A stretch of 64,000 nucleotides of DNA. Origin: Aristolochia californica (taxonomy: Eukaryota; Streptophyta; Magnoliopsida; Piperales; Aristolochiaceae). A program made the translations under genes and the position numbers. Of the stretch, positions 36,101 to 48,233 are shown piece after piece. The stretch lies in contig JARWKL010000006.1 in assembly GCA_029961685.1 (NCBI GenBank), positions 3,348,001 through 3,412,000 of the forward strand, given 5' to 3'. Numbering within the stretch: position 1 is the stretch's first letter; every line of letters starts with the position of its first letter. The notes below the pieces were generated by a model that ran no database searches, was not told where the DNA came from, and worked only from the letters and a program-made list of their open reading frames with translations.

Positions 36101-36803
36101 GCTTTTGATTCAGGCCATTCCCACTGGCACCATAACCACTGCCGACAGTGGGACCCAAGCTTATAGCCACACTTTCCCGAGCTTTAGAGTGCTCATCGTG
36201 CAAAAAAGTACACATATCTCCATAAGGGCATCCCTCATCAGTGTAAAACTTCTTGCAGTGGCGGCCTTTGTAAGATCTCTGGGTCTCCCCAACCAAACCA
36301 GAAGAACTCAAAGAAGGTATTTGATGTTCCTCTCTGGGTTCTATGGTTCCCCGCTCCTCATCCTGCGCTGCAATAATCTCTTGCCAATTAGGAGGAGGTT
36401 TGCGCAGTTCCTCTATCCCGTGAGCAAAATTGCAATTAGTAATGTACGGGCAAGTCCCGGCACGAAACTTGCAACAGAGTTTTGTCTTAAAGAACATCTT
36501 GCCAATGGCTTTGGATCGACTCCCAGAATCCCTATTCAACTGAGAATCTGACTGCGAGTTCCTTGTTTTTTTATTGGACGGCTCGCTTCCGGAACGAGTT
36601 TGGGAATGCCGTCCATCATAATTCGAAGTAGAGAACGTGTCAGCGGAGGTTTCTCCATTCCAAGCACCGTAGTCTTCTTCAGTTGCCCACATTGCCTGAT
36701 CAGCTACTCCTGGAATCCAGATGTCAGGACCCGGACCGGGCATTTCTGGCGTCATCTGCCCAATATTGCCACCTGAGAACCCTACTTCTCCACTGTAATC
36801 CAT
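30101..36803 (-). CDS. C3H12: CCCH zinc-finger protein (AtC3H12-like) with a 5.6 kb intron
   Basis: Tandem CCCH proteins of this kind bind RNA or DNA; this one is an orthologue of plant ZC3H12-type proteins. Exon 1 is 36008-36803 and exon 2 is 30101-30393; the junction GGA G|AG CTT keeps the frame and gives 362 residues, against about 384 in Arabidopsis. Three fingers by residue: C110/111-C118-C124-H128, C183-C192-C198-H202 and C243-C252-C258-H262 (the last two C-x8-C-x5-C-x3-H). Flanking family motifs: IWIPGVADQAMWATEEDYG near the N-terminus, SKAIGKMFFKTKLCCKFRAG before finger 1, and the C-terminal KWKGPDKISRIYGDWIDD, which lies on exon 2. The start at 36803 has a strong context (GCCGCCCATGG); an in-frame ATG at 36860 is less likely. 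The intron (30394-36007) holds a plus-strand Copia relic and a LINE end. Splicing across 5.6 kb is inferred from frame and homology. Confidence 0.9.
31536..35265 (+). pseudogene. Decayed Copia gag-pol in the CCCH gene intron
   Basis: Opposite strand to the host gene. Gag starts near 31536 and includes SLSRIYELYAKFFGMSRNER and TQYFTEMRSILQEI (31870-32000). Then a zinc knuckle near 32310-32358 (CVQCARSNHFSNKC), protease at 32596-32630 (VDSSASSHMSGM), integrase pieces 32940-33700 (including NRMPSSVLGGRIP) and reverse transcriptase from about 34530 to 35190 with an intact YVDDI near 35037. Frameshifts and stops occur throughout. RNase H and both LTRs are not recognised, though 35495-35700 has LTR-like features (a pyrimidine-rich end, similar to the LTR of the 1-5165 element in style, not clearly in sequence). 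Gag and protease motifs are close to those of the 1-5165 element, so both belong to related lineages. Confidence 0.88.
34146..34528 (+). mobile_element. 383-bp insertion in the Copia relic, carrying an exon-like segment
   Basis: The Copia frame runs to gtgcaggatgcct and resumes at atgccttaacttccccaaag (SVQDA then LTSPKW), so the 383 bp between are inserted. The hexamer atgcct occurs at both edges (34140-34145 and 34523-34528), as a short target duplication. Inside, ATG at 34139 opens a frame MPNAGEAKSDDAELSDST followed by LLALKYLKLIDQRKEG, and this ends in a good splice donor (GGCAG then gtaatcgg). I do not recognise the protein. It may be a captured gene fragment. No terminal inverted repeats are seen. 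Confidence 0.55.
35267..35469 (+). mobile_element. 3' end of a LINE retrotransposon with poly(A), 5'-truncated
   Basis: A frame reads EIFQEILEITTLFSC, IWSHIPRSANSAADVLAKQG and ASLQHLVVRDLLPISL, then stops at TAA (35418-35420). The HIPRSANSAADVLAKQGA block is the end of the RNase H domain found at the C-terminus of many plant LINEs. It is followed by a short 3' UTR and an A17 tail at 35453-35469. Only the last 60 or so codons remain, typical of 5' truncation. The left edge is approximate and no target duplication was found. The domain could instead come from a stand-alone RNase H gene copy. Confidence 0.7.
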
Positions 36804-36860
36804 GGGCGGCCAACAGAAAACCAACCACCGAAAATTCAAAACTGAGGGAGGCCAGGACAA

Positions 36861-38346
36861 TCAAAAACCCTAGCTCAGACTCGTAATCAGCAACAAGGAG
36901 TAAAACCGCTAATTCTTTTAAAGACCGGAAATCCTAATTTAGCAGCTTACACTACCAACAGAGAACAAGTGTACGAAATTCCAGAAAATCCACGAAAACG
37001 GAACCCTAGAATTCAATAAACTCTACCAAATACACAAAGAATATTTACTATACAACAAATCAACCAACTCACGAACAGAGTTACGTGAGCTCAGAGCCCA
37101 GTAACTTATCACGAATAAAAATGAGAAGCAAATCACTAAACACCCCCTAAAACCAATCAGTTCATCGTCTTCCAAAAACTCAACGACAGCGACCCACCAG
37201 CTCACTGACCGTACCACGATTCACCGTGAGCTTCAAAAGATTCCCAGAAGATGAAAGCAAAGGTACGACATTACTAAGATCGAACATAGCTCTTACTTCC
37301 CTCAGAGGTTGAAACAGGACGAAATCAGAAATTTAACCATAAACGAAAAAACGGGAAAAAGAAGAGAAGAGAAGGAATTTGCAGGCAGCAGAAATGGAAA
37401 GAGGGTTTTAGATTTTCCAGCCTGCGTCCAGAAGAGGGAGAATGGCTAGGATCTGTGCTCGCTTTCAATCGGAAATCAGAAAAGAGGGACGCGGAGCAAT
37501 GAAAACGGTAGGTAATACTAATAAATGGAAGTCTACAAAAGAATTAGATTTTGGAGTTGATGTTTAGTTCTAGTAAACCTTCACCACGTGTCGAAAGGTA
37601 ATCTAGTCTAAATTCGATATGGGTCCCACTTCAACACTTGAAAGTGACTCCAAGTACGAAGATTTGAAATGCAGCAGAGGTTGTCCCCCAAAACCTGCAA
37701 AACCATAACATTTTGCATCGAAAGAGAAAAAGGTTTTTTTAGTGAAAATATCTGGGGAGACTTTCTCCATTGTAGAGGCAAATACACTTTGTTGCAGCTC
37801 AACAATTAAGTTCATCCAGGAGAGTTCCTCAAATCGTCACTCTTACTTCGTTGGGGTGTCCGATATCCCTTTCTTCCCCACCTCCATTAGCTTGCAGATC
37901 AACCCCATAATATTTAATAGCATGTTGTGCTGATTTGAATCTGGAGAATTGAAATTGTTCTTACGCGGTGTTCTTCAAAAAAGGGCCAGAGAAAGAAAAG
38001 GATCCTTCTTCATGACACAGACAGAGCCTCATCTCCAGCACGTCTGCTGACAACTCGATGCAAATCTCACAAAAATATGATTTATTTTGATTTAGTGTTG
38101 ACGATTGGGTTCCAGAGCTGGCCGATGCTTGCAAGACTTAGAGAAAAGTTGAGATTTCAGATTACAAAAGATTTGCTTTTCCTGGACATTCAACAAACAT
38201 AAAAAAATGAAGAAAAAAGATATTCCAGCTGACTACGGAAAAGATTAAGTAGTTTTTTCTTCTACTAGCAATGAGAAATGTACAATAAATACAAACTGAA
38301 TCACTGAATCAGCGATATGAATAAATCTGGTTCTTCCTCTGAGTCG
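36861..38346. other. Upstream of the CCCH gene and downstream of NARA5
   Basis: 36861-37450 is likely the promoter and leader of the CCCH gene; 37950-38346 should include the NARA5 3' UTR. A weak 60-70 codon open frame near 37742-37933 has no support. No other gene is seen. Confidence 0.5.
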
Positions 38347-41300
38347 TTAGAGATCCGAACTGGAGAAGATTTTGGATCGTTCTTTCTTGTAAGTTATTGA
38401 CTCGGCCAACTTAACAGCATCTTGGACCCCAAGACGAGTGCCCCTTTGGCCAACCACCACTGATGCAACTCTTGAAGCTAACATACCCATACCCTTCACG
38501 TCTGAGGCTCCTCTTAGAATGCCATACAGAATACCTGATGCGTAAGCGTCTCCGGCACCGCATGTATCCACGGGCACACACAGAGTAGGGGGTATATACA
38601 GTGCTTCACCTTTCACACCGATGTAGGAGCCCTTTTGCCCATCAGTAACAGTGACCAACGGCACAAAACGGCTCAGGTACCTTGCTGCTGAATTGGGACT
38701 CTCCTTGGAAGAAAATCTGCAGAAGGCTCTCGCCTCATCGCTGTTCGCAAATACAATATCCGCATAGTTTCCAATGATTTCCCTGGGGATAGAATATCCA
38801 TGCACTTGTGATTAGTTATATGGGGTTGTCAGTAGGATAGACTAAGACTGCACTAGAACTTTGATATGGTTTTACCAAAAATGGTCATATCGCTTCTCAA
38901 TGCATGATACATCAGATGCTGTAACAGCTACCAGAGCACCATTCTTATGAGCATCCTCACATGCTTTCACAATTGCTTCGGCCGTATGCGGGAATTCAAA
39001 TAAATACCCCTCAACCACAAGAATGTTGGTTTTGGAAACCATGCTAGATAAGCACGAGTCATGATTGATGGTAGAAGACGTACCCTGGTGAACAAAGAAG
39101 GAATGATCTGTAAGCATGACATGACTTCAGTCTTGAAATAATACACAGCTTCCCAAATTCTGTCTGTGCTCTTTTCTGTTTCATTTTGACTCATAATGAA
39201 GGTTTAGAATGAAGGAAATCAAAAAAACACTAGATGGCGGATTCCCAATAACCATCTTAACTGTTTCCATGGCAGCCAATAAAAGAAGTTACCAGGTATT
39301 ATGAAAAAATTTCTGTTTTATTTGTTCCAATAGTGAGGATTTCGAACGAAGGAAATCAAAACAATAGAGATGGTGGACTCCCAATAAACATCTTAATTGT
39401 TTCCAAGGCAGCTAATAAAAGAAGTAATCAGGTTATATGAAGATTGCTCCAGCTCCAACATGTAAAAACTTCTGAGAGAGCACTAACCTGATATGCAAGC
39501 ATTGTCCGTTGTGCATCAGGAGTTGTCAGAACTATAACTGTTCCAGTTGTTCCATCCTTGACCGGTGTAGAGAGAAAGTGCACATTTGCCCGTCGCAATT
39601 TTGCCCTGAAAGTAAACAAAAAGTGAAGTATTCTCCAGATTCTAGTTAGAAGCAGCATTGTATCCATCTCAATTACTTCAGCAAACTCAAACCTAGATTG
39701 ACAAACTTCATGGATGATCCATTTGCAAATGAGGAAGCTTCAAGATACTAAATTCTTCATCGTTCGTACTGTTCCCTAAAAACTAAGAAGACAATGAAAA
39801 CTACGATAATACAGGTAGTTCAAATTATAAACAAGTTTCTAAGATGAGTACTTCACCACAAAAGTCAGCAATCCTGTTTCTTTATCAGACCTATGATAGC
39901 TTTCTTGTAAAAGTTATTGCCTCTTTCCTACAAATAACTTAAGAACCAAGACTATGCATGGTGGTTCCAAATAAAATAGATGGGACACAGATGATGATGA
40001 TGATGCAAGAGATGGCAGACCTGATTCCAACAGAACCATGAAGGTAAAATAACAGGTAAAGTTTGGAGATGATTCTTGGATTTCCATGGTCATTTTAATT
40101 GGTTCTAAGAATTTGTCTTTTTTAAAGAAAAACAAACACTTTCACATCATATATACCAAATTCCTAATTTTCTGATTAAAAAATCGTTGGCATATTTGAT
40201 ATCCTCAGTTTTATAATTACATTCATAGGACTAAAGTACAAGGCATAAATTCCAAAAGTTCTTGTGATTGTACTGAGAAGTTCAACTACGCTTTCAAACA
40301 GGTGTCCAGTTATAATGTGTACCTGTAAAACCCACCCAAAGGATCACTCCCCACACTTCCAGCCATGGCTACATTTAAGCTCGGTCCTCCAATGGCAGAC
40401 CCTCCAAGTCTTGCCAGAGCAACAAGAGTGTTCGAAAGAGATCCTCCTGCAGCAGCCTTGTAGCTTCGGCCATCCATGGCTCGCAAGATCCTACCCCTCT
40501 CCTCATGATTAATGATTTTCCTGGTCCCTTTTTCTATACCTAAGCTCTCTAAAAGGGCATCATCAACCATGCCTGAAAAGTCAACCTGGAAGGTGAAAAC
40601 TCATCAGTTTAACCATCATCAATAATTGATATTACAATTTCATTGCAGAGGAACTTTGAACGCTACCAGTCCATAGGGACACCAATGCTCAACTTCAAAC
40701 ATTTCTTTCAAAGAAATGGAATGACTGACCAAATAAGCTAATTCTCATATAGATAAATATAACCTGCTTCAACAACTGTTAAAAAACAGAGCAACAGACC
40801 AGGAGGGAATAGGTCTTCGGGCTTGGAGAAAGATTAAAGACTCAAAACTGTCGCAGACCCATATAGTATTCAAAATAAATTTTAAAGTTTTCCTTTATTA
40901 ATACCAGCAAGAGATAAGATACTACGAAATCTGAAATTCAGCTGTCTACAAAATTGAAAGTACTTCGAACAACCATTAACGGAATTGACAAACAACCATA
41001 CTGAAGCTTTGGCATATTCAAGAGCATAAAATTTAACATACTCCTCACAACTAGTTCAGAGAAGCGAAAAGGTTATGCAAGGATGAGATGAAATCCAAAA
41101 TTGAAGACAATAAACAAAAAATTAAATTAAATTAAAAAAATTAAAAAAAAAATCCAAGCAGCCAAATCAAAGAAAAGAGGTAACCGCACCATAGCCTGGC
41201 CGAGACCCAAAACATCCCATCTCTCAGGCACAACTGGCCCCATCACTTCTCCTTCCCCATCCTCCTCCTCACTTTCGATTCCCATCCCCTCTTTCTCCGT

Positions 41301-41540
41301 CTCTCCTTCCCCTCCAAATCCTAAAACCCCAAATACACTACTTCTCTTTACCTTCACAACTTCGTTAACCTCTCGTCTCCACCTCCACAGAAGCCGTTCT
41401 TCTGAACTCAATGAAATTCCAGTCCTCCGACAACATTTGGAAGAATAAATACAAGATACGGCATGGCCAAAAAGAGGACTGTTCGAGATTTTCGGGAGTT
41501 GGTAAGTCACCTGACCGCCACTGAGGAGGAAGAGAGCCAT
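38347..41540 (-). CDS. NARA5: pfkB-family carbohydrate kinase, NARA5-like, plastid
   Basis: Ribokinase-like kinase. Arabidopsis NARA5 is a plastid pfkB protein needed for Rubisco accumulation and plastid gene expression; its sugar substrate is unknown. Five coding exons: 41190-41540, 40323-40585, 39488-39605, 38876-39084 and 38347-38782, all GT-AG with consistent phases, give 458 residues (Arabidopsis about 471). The N-terminus is hydrophobic and basic and low in acidic residues up to about 45, consistent with a transit peptide; an acidic stretch (EEDGEGE) follows. Motifs: GLGQAMVDFSG (about 112-122), the pfkB-1 region AAAGGSLSNTLVALARLG (162-179) and pfkB-2 DTCGAGD (386-392), where D392 is the expected catalytic base. 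Closely matching blocks include KDGTTGTVIVLTTPDAQRTM and GNYADIVFANSDEARAFC. The RAB gene begins 1.25 kb away on the other strand. Confidence 0.92.
39193..39436. repeat. Two direct repeats of about 107 bp in a NARA5 intron
   Basis: Copies at 39193-39300 and about 39331-39436 share gaaggaaatcaaa, gattcccaataa/gactcccaataa and taataaaagaagt with scattered differences, about 137 bp apart. Both lie in the intron between exons 3 and 4. Confidence 0.75.
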
Positions 41541-42788
41541 TGCCGCGGATTCCTGCTATGGAGGAGGATTCGGCTCCATTGAAAATTGAGACATGGAGCC
41601 TGGATATGGGTAATACCGGTTATCCGCTATTTATGGAATTCTAAATTCCCAAAAATATCCCCAGTGTTCGTGGCAGACATTTTTGAAGAACTGCCAGAAT
41701 TGTAGCTTCGCCGAATTTGGGCCTAGGCAGAAAAATATACTTTAAAAAAGAAAAACCAGAATTTAGCAAAAATAAACAACAAAAACCAGATTTAAGATCA
41801 AAATCCAAATAAAGTATTCAGTTGCAAAAAATTGGATATTTGATAAAATGCCTAATGAAATGATAAAAATAGAAATTCTAAAAAGAAGAAAGGAAAATAG
41901 AAAAACAGAGAAGATTGACGAGGTTCCCACGGAGACTCGAACTCGGGCTATTAGATTCTATTCGTATTCACCCCCCGCCGACTGTTGCCATCGTAGCCAC
42001 ATGCCCCGCACACGGAACCACAACACGTGACACTCACGATTCCACCGCACAATTTCTCATTTCCCTTAAATTTACTATATTACCCTTAAAAGTCGCAAAA
42101 AGCTTCCAATCCTCGCGCGTCTTCGTAAAAGCGAAAGTCCACGTTAAACAATTCACCACGTTTCGTAGTCTATCAAAGTGAACCGACTCTCGACGAGGCT
42201 GGCACGGGTTGAATTAAATGGAACCCGACCCGATCCGAGTTTGACCAATTCGATTCAAGTTATCCTTCCATCGAGACCCATTTTTCATCAATATTGCATT
42301 TAAAATAATATTTTATTAAAATTAGATATAAATTTTCACAAAAAATTATTATATATTTTTTAAAAAATTATATTATATTATTTTTATCTGTAAACCTGGC
42401 TTAAAATCTATTCATGTAAAAAGAGATATCAGCAGGAACGGGTTCTAGTCTGGTTCACCAGATCGGGTTGGATTTTCAAAAACTCGACCCGTGCCTAAAA
42501 GTGGGGATATTTTGGTAACTTTACGTAGGTTTTTATATTTTTTAATGATTCCGTAGTTTGCTTCCATCTGCGTACGTTGGGTCTATTATTTATTACTTTA
42601 AGAGCCGACCTTTCCTTTCTGCCAGGTCTACAAAATTTTATTCCTTTCTCATTTTCTGATTCTGTCCAATTTCTCTCGTTTCCTGTCTCGGCGTGGATCT
42701 GATCCGATCGAGTATCTGTGCCGGTGAAGTCAGGGAGCACGGTGTCTCGTATAGCAGTCCGTAGTCCTCTCAGTTTCGCGATCTCGCC
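41541..42788. promoter_or_regulatory. Head-to-head intergenic region, NARA5 and RABD2
   Basis: The two genes are transcribed away from each other, so this 1.25 kb holds both promoters. It includes a MITE (42201-42495). From 42590 to 42788 the sequence is pyrimidine-rich, typical of the RABD2 leader. No core element is convincing enough to mark. Confidence 0.6.
42201..42495. mobile_element. MITE with GGCACGGGT terminal repeats
   Basis: The left end reads ggcacgggttgaatt and the right end, reversed, ggcacgggtcgagttt. Internal sequence is AT-rich with no coding. Length 295 bp. The segment 'aacccgacccg' recurs near each end. The target duplication is not clear. Confidence 0.65.
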
Positions 42789-45700
42789 ATGAATCCGGAG
42801 TAGTAAGTTCGAAAACCTTATCTGAGTTTCTTCTCTGATTTTCGGTTCCTTCTCGCTCTTAGATAGTTGATAATCTCATTCTCTGTTTAAATTTTTTACC
42901 TGATGATCCTAGGATAGATGGATTTGTTCTCCATATTAAATCTTCGCGTGAAGTTATTCGATTTGGAACTTTTTATGACTTACTAGGTCCAACTGGAGTG
43001 AATTCTTGTTTGATTTGCCGGTGGTGTGTGTGTGATGAGTCAGATCTGACGATTACTGCGGGTCTGAACTGTCGTTTGGTTCGCTTGCTAAAGTTTTTAT
43101 GCGAGATCGTTGTGATTCGTTTTCGTAATTGATTTCCTAATTGAATTGAATAAATAAGTGTTACTGTGAGCTTTCTCGTTATGATCTGGTTGTTCGGATA
43201 TGTATTTAAGAAAAATTAGCTCTGATCTAATGAAGCTGGCTGTTATGAAGTGATCTGTTCATAATTTGGTTGTTTCTACAATTGATCTTGCTGCGTCAGC
43301 AAGCTCTGCCTGGCTCTGACAATATTAATGGGATGAAATAAACTGCTTCATTGGGATGTTCACTAGATTTCGAGATGTTATCCTCTGACACAGTACGGCT
43401 GATCAAAAGTATTTCAGTATGATGTATACGTGGGAAGTGTTAGCTCAGAAGTTAATCATATACTCAGGGCGTGTATCTTTTTGAGGCCTATTATGGGAAA
43501 ATGATACCCTAAAGGGACAGCTTGTGTGCTGAGTGTTCTTTGTTCTTCAGTTCTTTCTTAAATGTAAAATGTGTCCTTGTCAGGGTTTTCAGTTATGGTG
43601 AATTGGCGTTTGACTCATTGTCCATATTTGTGTGTGTGCGCATTAGGTGGGGGTTCGAGATATCTTACATGTGACTAATTTATAAAAAATGTCTCAGATA
43701 CATATTTATTGGGCTTTTTTGGGTTACTTTTTGGTCTTGCGTTTGTATTAAAGCTGTTGCAGTTGAGAAATGGAATTGGAGTAAACAGATGGACATACAT
43801 ATGTATGCCAGCATATTCATTCGATATATTTGTTTTTCTCGTTTTACTAGATATTTTAATAATTTTGAACTGTAACTAACCATTAGGCAGGTATTTAAGG
43901 TCTCTTGGGAGTTGTTTCATAGTCCTATTAATTCTGCTAACCTTTCAGATACATATTTTAGATACATATATTTTTATGATTCTCTTGACTGCCATGTACA
44001 ACACATACATCACACTGACTGTTCATTTTATTAAGCAATTGCATAATTTCTGTTTGTTGAAGTGTTTTCTCTTTTTGGATTATGATGGTAGCTTCATCTG
44101 GATTCTCATGCTCCCCGTGCTTTTGAAGACACTATTACACGCTTTAAACATTTACTTTTTTTCCACTTGTTGATTCGGGTAAAGAAGTCAATGAAGGCTT
44201 CAATGAGAATGAGGAACCCTAGACATGATTTGTGTAGTTCTACTTTGTATACTTTGTTGCTTACATCCAATTATCTGGACATTTATGTAAATAAAAAGAG
44301 ACCGCTCTGAATCCTATTCGATCATATAACTTAACCATCTCAAGCTGAGTATTTTTAAGCAGTCTCGCTGCATGAAACTTTTTACACTTGTTTTATTCTA
44401 CTAGTGACACATTGCATTCTCTTGAGAACACCTTACTCTAGACATGGATTGCCATGTGCTGTGATCCAAAAGTCTCGTATGTACAGGCTGATAAGGCTGG
44501 TAACAAAGTGTCGGAGTCAACATTTGGTACATAATAATTCAGTATGTGTATGGCTATCTGCGTGTATCAGCTGATGCAAACCTGTACTGGCCTCCTCAAA
44601 ACCAGAATGTATTACTTGTGCATGATATGTATTTGCATGCGGCAAACTTTGATGGCACTAGCATTATGTAACTTCAAACTGCAGCAAACTATGGCAAGAA
44701 TAGCATGTGTAACTCCCAATGTGTCATATGCAATAGGTATTGGCTGATAGTGGAAACTGGTAAACTTTGATTCTAGTAGTTTTTGGTTTCCAGTACCCCT
44801 TGATTCTATTAAATGTGACTGGTGGTGATGTTGCTTTTACAAACACCATTCTATACTGAATGCGTACCTGATTTTCTCGTCACACCACCTCTCAGTAGCC
44901 TTTCTTCTTTTTGGTATTTCCTTATGATGTCTCTGGTGACATTATTATATTTGAAGCTCCTGTTCCTAGCATCTTAATGTACCTTGGTTTGATTATGGTC
45001 TATTAATTTAGGGTTAGTTGAGAAGACAATGGCAGATTGGATCTCCATTAAGGCTCATACAGTGTTATAACTTTTAACCTATTACTATTATTATTATTTT
45101 TCTTTTTTGGAATTTTATTTAAAAGTACTACTGTTTTAGATGTGGCAGGACTTGTGGTATACAGTTATCAACTCCAAATGTCTATCTTTCCTACTAAAAT
45201 TTCATGAGGTGATTGATAAGAGTTGTAGGTGATAACTTGATATGCTATAGAAAGGAGTTTTTACTGAACAAATTTGTTAAGGTCATACAGTGGAAAATAA
45301 AAATGAACTGCTGAACTGGCTTAGAGCTTTTATGATGGTCTCACCACACTAATTGTCATTTCTGGCATTTGCTGGGGTTGAAGAAGTTAGAATGTAAAAA
45401 CCTGCAGCTTAGTCTGCTCCTAAACTGTAACAACCCAGATAACTCTTTTAGGTGGATTGGTTGAACTGATGATCTGGAGGACCTTTCTTAGACTACCAGA
45501 GGAAGGTAGACAGTTGAGCATCATAACAACTATCATTTACACATATAACTCTCGTGGCATGCATTTCAATATTAAAAATTAGTGTCTATGGTTGGAAAAT
45601 TTTCTGCTATTTGGGACCAATTCTCAGGAAAAAGGGTTGGCAAAAGTGAGTAATAATTCAAAATACTGAGCAAAGTGTGAAGTCCTTAACCTATAACTTT

Positions 45701-48233
45701 AATCCATATAGTGGTTATATCCTTTTCTACAATTTGCCATGTAATTTTTTCTTATTATCAACCCTGTATGTGTATATAATAAGATGTTTACTTTGTTTGT
45801 TCTTATCTTCCAATTTGATTATGACATATACAGAACTTTCCTCATCGGTCTTTCTATTTTGCAGTGATTATCTATTTAAGCTTTTGCTTATTGGAGATTC
45901 AGGTGTTGGCAAATCATGCCTTCTTTTGAGATTTGCGGTAAGAACTAAGAATCTTAGCTAATTGTTGTTTATCATTGGTAATTCACATTAAGGAGTTGAG
46001 ATATGTTATTGTTAGGTTCAGTTTTATCCCAACTAATAACTACAAGACGGACATTGACCTATGGAAACTAATAACTAGAAGATCTCTCATGACATTAACC
46101 TATGTAAAACTATTTCCACGAACACTTCCCCTCATATATAAACCTACACAAATGGAAAACGGGTCTGGGACATGGACATCACAAATGGGTACAAACCAAA
46201 CGGGACACTGACTAGACCCAACAAAATACACATTGTGTCTTTGATACCATATTGCAGTTTGGTCAAGAGTCTTCTCAAATTGATCAGCTGAAGTTTACTC
46301 TATTTTCCAACGAATATCGATGGAATCTTTCCTAACATTATCTTTGTAGGACTATCCTATCTAACAAAATATAAAGTGGGCTTTGGTCATTATTTAACAT
46401 GATCTGTTGAACATGTGCCACATCTTAATTTGTTGTTAACAACATGGAAAGCTTTGAGACGAAACCCTCCTAAATAATTTCTTTTTTTAAATGTTGATTA
46501 ACAACCAAAACCCCCCTTTATCCCCTGGTGAGACTTGTAACTCAAGATTTCACCTAGAAACCCCCATGTTTACCATTGAGTTTTTGGCCCAAGCCACCCT
46601 CCAAAATAGTTTTTGTGAGTTACAAATGGTCGTTTTCTTCATTAAAATAAAAAAATAAAGACATTTCAGGTAGTGTTGACTTGTTTATGCTCTTTCTTTC
46701 TTGAAGCCTGTTGCTGCACTTGGGAGTGATCTAGTTAAATTCTTTTTAACAGTAATGATGCAGTTATGTTTCTGATCATATTACTCAACTAATCTGTGTG
46801 ATACAGGATGATTCATATCTGGAAAGTTATATCAGCACTATTGGAGTTGATTTTGTGAGTAATTGTTCTTTACTGCACTTTTTTTTAGGGGGTGGGGGAG
46901 GGTTGGTACTGATTGTATTTTCTGATTTTTGTTGTAGAAAATACGAACTGTTGAGCAGGATGGGAAGACAATTAAGCTTCAGATAGTAAGTTGCTTATAT
47001 TTATTTGCTAAAGAATTTCAGCTTACTGGAACCAAAAGGTCTCCTTAAATCTAAGTACTTATTTGTAATTATTTTCCACAAATAATCACTGATTTCCTGG
47101 GTCACAGTGGGATACTGCTGGACAAGAACGTTTCAGGACGATAACAAGTAGTTACTACCGTGGTGCTCATGGCATTATTGTAAGTGTTCAATTTATTTGG
47201 ATACCTGCTCTGTTACACCTCCAGTCTATTTCTGATCGTTTGTGTCATCTTTGCAGGTCGTCTATGATGTTACAGACCAGGAAAGCTTCAACAATGTCAA
47301 GCAATGGTTGAATGAAATTGACCGTTATGCAAGTGAGAATGTCAACAAGCTCCTCGTTGGGAACAAATGTGATCTCACTGACAAGAAAGTAGTTTCCTAT
47401 GAGACAGCAAAGGTATCACTCTTCATTTATTGCTAGTTAGTTACGGCCATTCTGCTCATTGTTAAGGCTTTGTTGTAAATATGCCTGAGCGTAATCAGTT
47501 TTCAAATCCAAAGAGGGTGAGGTCACGTTATCCTGGAATAAGCCTGCGATACTAACTAGCATACAAGGCCCTCCTTACTAACTTGAAGCTCTGCAACAAA
47601 CAGGGTAACAGTAATCCACCCTAACATATCTCGTGCTGAAGGTGGCAGCACTTTTCTTACCCTAATAGTTTAGAAGGGTAGACTTTGCAACCCCTTATCC
47701 AATAGGGGCGTGGCTCTTTTCTTTCCCCTAGTTTAGGGGTTGTGCTTGAAAACCCTTATGCAGTTGGGGTGTGAAGCCTTTGCACGCAAGCTCAAGTAGC
47801 AAAAGTTTGGTGAGTTTAATTTCCTGGTTTATCAGGATGGTTGAACAGAGCAGAGCATATTTTGTAGTTTTGAGAGTTCATGGTTCTTTTGCTCTCTACA
47901 GGCATTTGCTGATGAGATTGGTATCCCATTCTTGGAAACAAGTGCAAAAAATTCAACTAATGTGGAGCAGGCCTTCATGGCTATGGCTGCGGAGATCAAG
48001 AACAGGTACTATTGATAACTACCTTTCGGATCCGACATTTTGACTGTTCTCTTAGTAAAAGTTCTGTAATTTTGTATCCAATTGGAGAAAATATTAATTG
48101 CCACTTGTTCTTTATTCTGTTTATGACACACGCTAGGATGGCAAGTCAACCAGCAATGAGCAATGCAAGACCTCCCACCGTCCAGATTCGTGGACAACCG
48201 GTGGCTCAAAAGGGCGGCTGCTGCTCTTCTTAG
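42789..48233 (+). CDS. RABD2: Rab GTPase, RABD2 (Rab1) class
   Basis: Small GTPase of the early secretory route, regulating ER-to-Golgi vesicle transport. Eight coding exons: 42789-42802, 45865-45937, 46807-46854, 46938-46985, 47108-47179, 47257-47412, 47902-48005 and 48137-48233, all GT-AG and in phase, give 203 residues, the usual length. Motifs by residue: P-loop GDSGVGKS (15-22), effector loop STIGVDF with T40, DTAGQE (63-68), NKCD (121-124), ETSAK (149-153), and the C-terminal double cysteine 200-201 in GGCCSS, the geranylgeranylation site. The first exon codes for only four and two-thirds codons (MNPEY) and is followed by a 3.06 kb intron. The sequence is close to Arabidopsis RABD2a-c; which paralogue is not decided. 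Confidence 0.96.

Noticed and set aside
36804..36860. Longer start for the CCCH protein (19 extra residues)
   Set aside because: The extra residues do not resemble the family, and the downstream ATG has a much better context.
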